A DNA stretch of 8,252 nt from Desulfobulbaceae bacterium (lineage in GTDB: Bacteria; Desulfobacterota; Desulfobulbia; Desulfobulbales; Desulfobulbaceae), in assembly GCA_027011235.1 (NCBI GenBank), contig JALVAI010000245.1, forward strand, positions 1 to 8,252, read 5' to 3'. Below, in pieces: positions 5,803 to 8,252 of the stretch. The position numbers were made by a program, and so were the translations under genes. A model generated the notes under the pieces. The model had not been told where the DNA came from and did not search any database. It worked only from the letters and a program-made list of their open reading frames with translations. Each line of letters starts with the position of its first letter. Position 1 is the first letter of the stretch.

Positions 5803-7539
5803 TTACATGGCGACCAGGGGCAGATAATCAGGACTCCAGCGGAACCTGCGGATAAGTTCCTTCAGCCGGGTGGGGTCATCCTGGTGCTGAAAGGTGGAAA
5901 AGGCGCAGTTCCTGCTCACTCCGAGCTTGATTGCCGACTCCCCGACGGCCTGGGCAACCTTGAGACTGACATCGGCCAGGGCGGTTACCTCCGGCAGCAG
6001 AGCTCCCTGCTGTAACTGGTCCGCTGTTACCGTGCTGGCAACGGCCCGGGCCGCAGCAGTAAAAAATTCAGGCCTCACCTCCCTGGCCCCCGAAGTCAGG
6101 GTGCCGAGACCGACCCCCGGAAAAACAAAGACATTATTGGCCTGGCCCACTCTGTAAGTTTTGCCGCCATGCTCAACATCGGGAAAGGGCGAGCCGGTAG
6201 CAACCAGGGCGCGCCCGTCCGTCCACCGGTAGATATCCGCAGGAATGGCCTCGGCGTGGTCGGTGGGATTGGAAAGGGGCATGATGACCGGCCTGGCCGA
6301 ATTTTTCATCATCGACTCAACAACATCGCGATTGAAACAACCCGCCTGTCCGGAGGTGCCTATCAAAACCGTGACCTTTGCCTTTTTGACCACGTTCTCA
6401 AGGTGCAGGTCCGCGTCTTCCTTCAGCCATTCAAGGCTTGCCGGATCCCTGGCAAATTTCCGTTTATAGGGCAGCATGTCCCGATCCGTTGTGATAAGTC
6501 CCCGGGAATCCAGGGCAAAAATTCGGGACAGGGCCTCCTCTTTGGACAGTCCCTCCTCACAAAGGGCGGTCTTGATCTGTTCGGCAATGCCGACGCCACC
6601 GGCCCCTGCGCCGTGGATAAGATATACCTGGTCCCGCAGGGATTCTCTTTTCAGGCGCATGGCCGCCAGGATGCCGGCCAATGCCACTGCGCCGGTGCCC
6701 TGGATGTCATCGTTAAAGGAGATCAGGTCATGGAGATAGGCGTCACGAATGGCAAAGGCGTTCTGCTTGGAAAAATCCTCCCACTGGCAGAGTGCATTGG
6801 GAAAGACATTACGAAAGGCACGGGCAAAACGCTGGACAAAATTTATGTACTCGTCCCCCTTGATCCTGGGATGCCGCCAGCCCAGATACTCCTCATCGTT
6901 AAGCAGGTCCTGATTGTCCGTCCCCACGTCAAGAGATATGGGCAGACAGTGCCAGGGAGCAATTCCCGCACCCTGGGTGTACAGCATCAGTTTGCCCACG
7001 CAAATGGCAATGCCGCCGGCGCCCTGATCGCCAATACCGAGAATGCCCTGGTTATCGGTCACCACCGCCACCCTGATGTCCCGGGTCTGGAACCGGCGGA
7101 GCACATCCTCGGCATATTCGATATTGCCCGGATAAAAATGGAGGCCGTTGGCGGACCTGAACATGGAAGAGAAATGCTGGCAGGCAAGGCCGACGGTGGG
7201 CGTGTAGATAATTGACATATAGCGGGCAATGTCGCTTTTTATCAGAGCATGGGCCAGGGTGACGTTACGGTCAAACAGGGAACGGATATAGATAAAGCGT
7301 TCAATATCGCTGTTTTTGTTCTCCACCTTGTAACGGCTGTTTTCCACCTGGTCTTCCAGACTCCTTGTCGCCGGAGGAAGCATGGCGACAAGACCAAGAC
7401 GCCTCCTCTCCTCAAAGGTAAAGGCAGTCCCCTTGTTAATAAAGGAATTGCCGTGGATGCTGGTACCGGAATCATACACATAGATTTCCCGGGTGTTACC
7501 ATACTCATCATATTTGAATATAGCGGAATTTTCTGACAT
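5803..7539 (-). CDS. maeA: NAD-type malic enzyme (oxaloacetate-decarboxylating)
   Basis: A 578-residue cytoplasmic enzyme converting malate to pyruvate and CO2 with reduction of NAD(P). It belongs to the large-subunit malic enzyme class (E. coli MaeA/SfcA, animal and plant enzymes), not the short MaeB type. Visible sites: Y112 in IYTPTVG and K183 in GKLMLYTQGAGI (the general acid/base pair of the family); metal ligands E254 and D255 in QWEDF and D278 in FNDDIQGTGA; the Rossmann loop HGAGAGGVGIAEQ (309-321); LSNPT (422-426) and GQANNVFVFPG (465-475) at the substrate and cofactor sites. I chose the start at 7539 because a GAGGGAG lies eight bases before it and the sequence aligns with the family there; an in-frame ATG at 7623 would add 28 unrelated residues across the promoter region. 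It lies upstream of the dicarboxylate TRAP operon on the same strand. Preference for NAD is from family membership. Confidence 0.93.
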   Translation of the reverse strand: MSENSAIFKYDEYGNTREIYVYDSGTSIHGNSFINKGTAFTFEERRRLGLVAMLPPATRSLEDQVENSRYKVENKNSDIERFIYIRSLFDRNVTLAHALIKSDIARYMSIIYTPTVGLACQHFSSMFRSANGLHFYPGNIEYAEDVLRRFQTRDIRVAVVTDNQGILGIGDQGAGGIAICVGKLMLYTQGAGIAPWHCLPISLDVGTDNQDLLNDEEYLGWRHPRIKGDEYINFVQRFARAFRNVFPNALCQWEDFSKQNAFAIRDAYLHDLISFNDDIQGTGAVALAGILAAMRLKRESLRDQVYLIHGAGAGGVGIAEQIKTALCEEGLSKEEALSRIFALDSRGLITTDRDMLPYKRKFARDPASLEWLKEDADLHLENVVKKAKVTVLIGTSGQAGCFNRDVVESMMKNSARPVIMPLSNPTDHAEAIPADIYRWTDGRALVATGSPFPDVEHGGKTYRVGQANNVFVFPGVGLGTLTSGAREVRPEFFTAAARAVASTVTADQLQQGALLPEVTALADVSLKVAQAVGESAIKLGVSRNCAFSTFQHQDDPTRLKELIRRFRWSPDYLPLVAM

Positions 7540-7675
7540 TTCGTATACTCCCTCGCTGACAGCGGGACATGAACAACATCTACCAATTACAAAAATAGAA
7601 AAAAGTACAAAGAATTCTCCCATTGAGAATTTTTCACTCTTTTCTCACTTGTAGCACTCTCCACCAGGACAGGCA
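7540..7675. promoter_or_regulatory. Divergent promoter region with an AATTCTC dyad
   Basis: This AT-rich 136-base gap separates the malic enzyme and radical SAM start codons, so both promoters must lie here or inside the genes. A perfect 7-bp dyad, AATTCTC-CCATT-GAGAATT, occupies 7613-7631 near the middle and is followed on the plus strand by three more T. It could be an operator shared by both genes. I found no convincing -35/-10 pair on either strand. Confidence 0.35.
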
Positions 7676-8252
7676 ATGACAAGCTGGCAAAAAATCCTGA
7701 AAAAAAGCATAACCTCTCCCCAAGAACTTGTCCGGCATCTGGGAGGCAACAGCCATGATCTTGCTCGGGTGGCGGCAAGATATCCGCTGCGAATCAATCC
7801 CTATTACCTTGACCTGATCAAAAAAAACGGAAAACCGCTTTACAGGCAGGCCGTTCCCGACCTGCGGGAACTTGACGATGCCGATGGCATGACTGATCCC
7901 CTGGCCGAGGAACGTTTGAGTCCCGTTGCCAACCTGGTCCATAAATATCCTGACCGGGCCCTCTTTCTTGTCTGTAATAAATGCGCCATGTACTGCCGTT
8001 TCTGTACCCGAAAAAGGAAGGTGGGAACGCCAGGAATGCGTATCACTGAACAGACACTTGAGGCCGGATTCAATTACCTGAGCAAGACCCCCCGAATACG
8101 AGAGGTCCTGCTCTCCGGCGGTGATCCCCTGCTTCTGGATGACAGCAGGCTTGAGTATATCCTGGGCCGGCTCAGGGAAATTCCCTCCATCGAGGTGGTA
8201 CGTATCGGCACCCGGGTTCCCTGCACCCTGCCCATGCGGGTAACCGGTGAAC
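7676..8252 (+). CDS. KamA-family radical SAM protein (lysine 2,3-aminomutase-like), 3' end missing
   Basis: The first 192 residues are present and the gene runs off the right edge. The radical SAM cluster motif CAMYCRFC (C103, C107, C110) binds the 4Fe-4S cluster that cleaves S-adenosylmethionine. It is followed by TRKRKVG, close to the CTRRR run of lysine 2,3-aminomutases rather than the CFRR of EpmB. DPLAEERLSPVANLVHKYPDRALFLV (74-99) and LLSGGDPLLLDD (145-156) are also family landmarks, as is RIGTRVPCTLP (176-186). The PLP-binding lysine and the residues that hold the substrate amine lie beyond the window, so aminomutase activity cannot be confirmed. The start has AGGA (7666-7669) six bases upstream. 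The gene is divergent from malic enzyme. Possible roles are beta-lysine synthesis or EF-P modification; the motif favours the former class. Confidence 0.88.
   Translation, partial: MTSWQKILKKSITSPQELVRHLGGNSHDLARVAARYPLRINPYYLDLIKKNGKPLYRQAVPDLRELDDADGMTDPLAEERLSPVANLVHKYPDRALFLVCNKCAMYCRFCTRKRKVGTPGMRITEQTLEAGFNYLSKTPRIREVLLSGGDPLLLDDSRLEYILGRLREIPSIEVVRIGTRVPCTLPMRVTGE

Noticed and set aside
6169..7215. Plus-strand open frame (348 codons) antisense to malic enzyme
   Set aside because: It is fully inside a well-conserved malic enzyme gene, has no recognisable domain and no ribosome binding site that I can see. It is an antisense shadow.
7540..7623. In-frame 28-residue N-terminal extension of malic enzyme starting at ATG 7623
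   Set aside because: The extension is hydrophobic and signal-like, which does not suit a cytoplasmic enzyme. It crosses the promoter region, and the internal ATG at 7539 has a good ribosome binding site and matches the family start.

Overview
The window looks like an ordinary chromosomal segment of a Gram-negative, probably anaerobic bacterium. The gene set (a small secreted CxxCH cytochrome, a dctPQM-type TRAP transporter next to a malic enzyme, a KamA-family radical SAM enzyme), the roughly balanced base composition and a short intergenic motif of the form TGATG-N5-GTAAAAA suggest Desulfobacterota, possibly Desulfobulbales. That placement is inference; there is no rRNA or marker gene to settle it.

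Layout from left to right. Positions 1-367 hold no convincing gene: an open frame enters from the left edge and ends at 220, and a GC-rich hairpin lies at 337-354. A monoheme c-type cytochrome-like protein is on the minus strand (368-781). A 250-base divergent intergenic region follows, with a dyad over a possible promoter and a possible 30-codon leader ORF that overlaps the next start codon. A ZIP-family metal transporter is on the plus strand (1032-1844). Its 3' end faces, 14 bases away, the 3' end of a minus-strand block read right to left: dctP (5436-4438), dctQ (4370-3828), dctM (3831-2434) and a UspA-type protein (2350-1859). Then comes a 366-base intergenic region with a promoter candidate and a 135-base imperfect palindrome. 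A full-length NAD-type malic enzyme follows on the minus strand (7539-5803). Divergent from it is the 5' part of a KamA-family radical SAM gene that runs off the right edge (7676 onward).

How the genes fit together. The TRAP transporter (periplasmic binder DctP, small permease DctQ, large permease DctM) most resembles C4-dicarboxylate systems. The upstream malic enzyme converts malate to pyruvate, so uptake and first catabolic step may be paired here, although the two units look separately transcribed. The Usp gene at the end of the TRAP block recalls teaABCD of Halomonas elongata, where the UspA-type protein TeaD modulates its TRAP transporter. Stem-loops between dctP and dctQ and between dctM and usp could set unequal expression within the operon.

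I found no CRISPR array, tRNA, rRNA, transposase or clearly novel multi-gene system. The most unusual non-coding signal is the palindrome at 5541-5675. The most testable coding-level observations are the leader-ORF overlap at the ZIP gene and the apparent lack of a downstream methionine ligand in the cytochrome.
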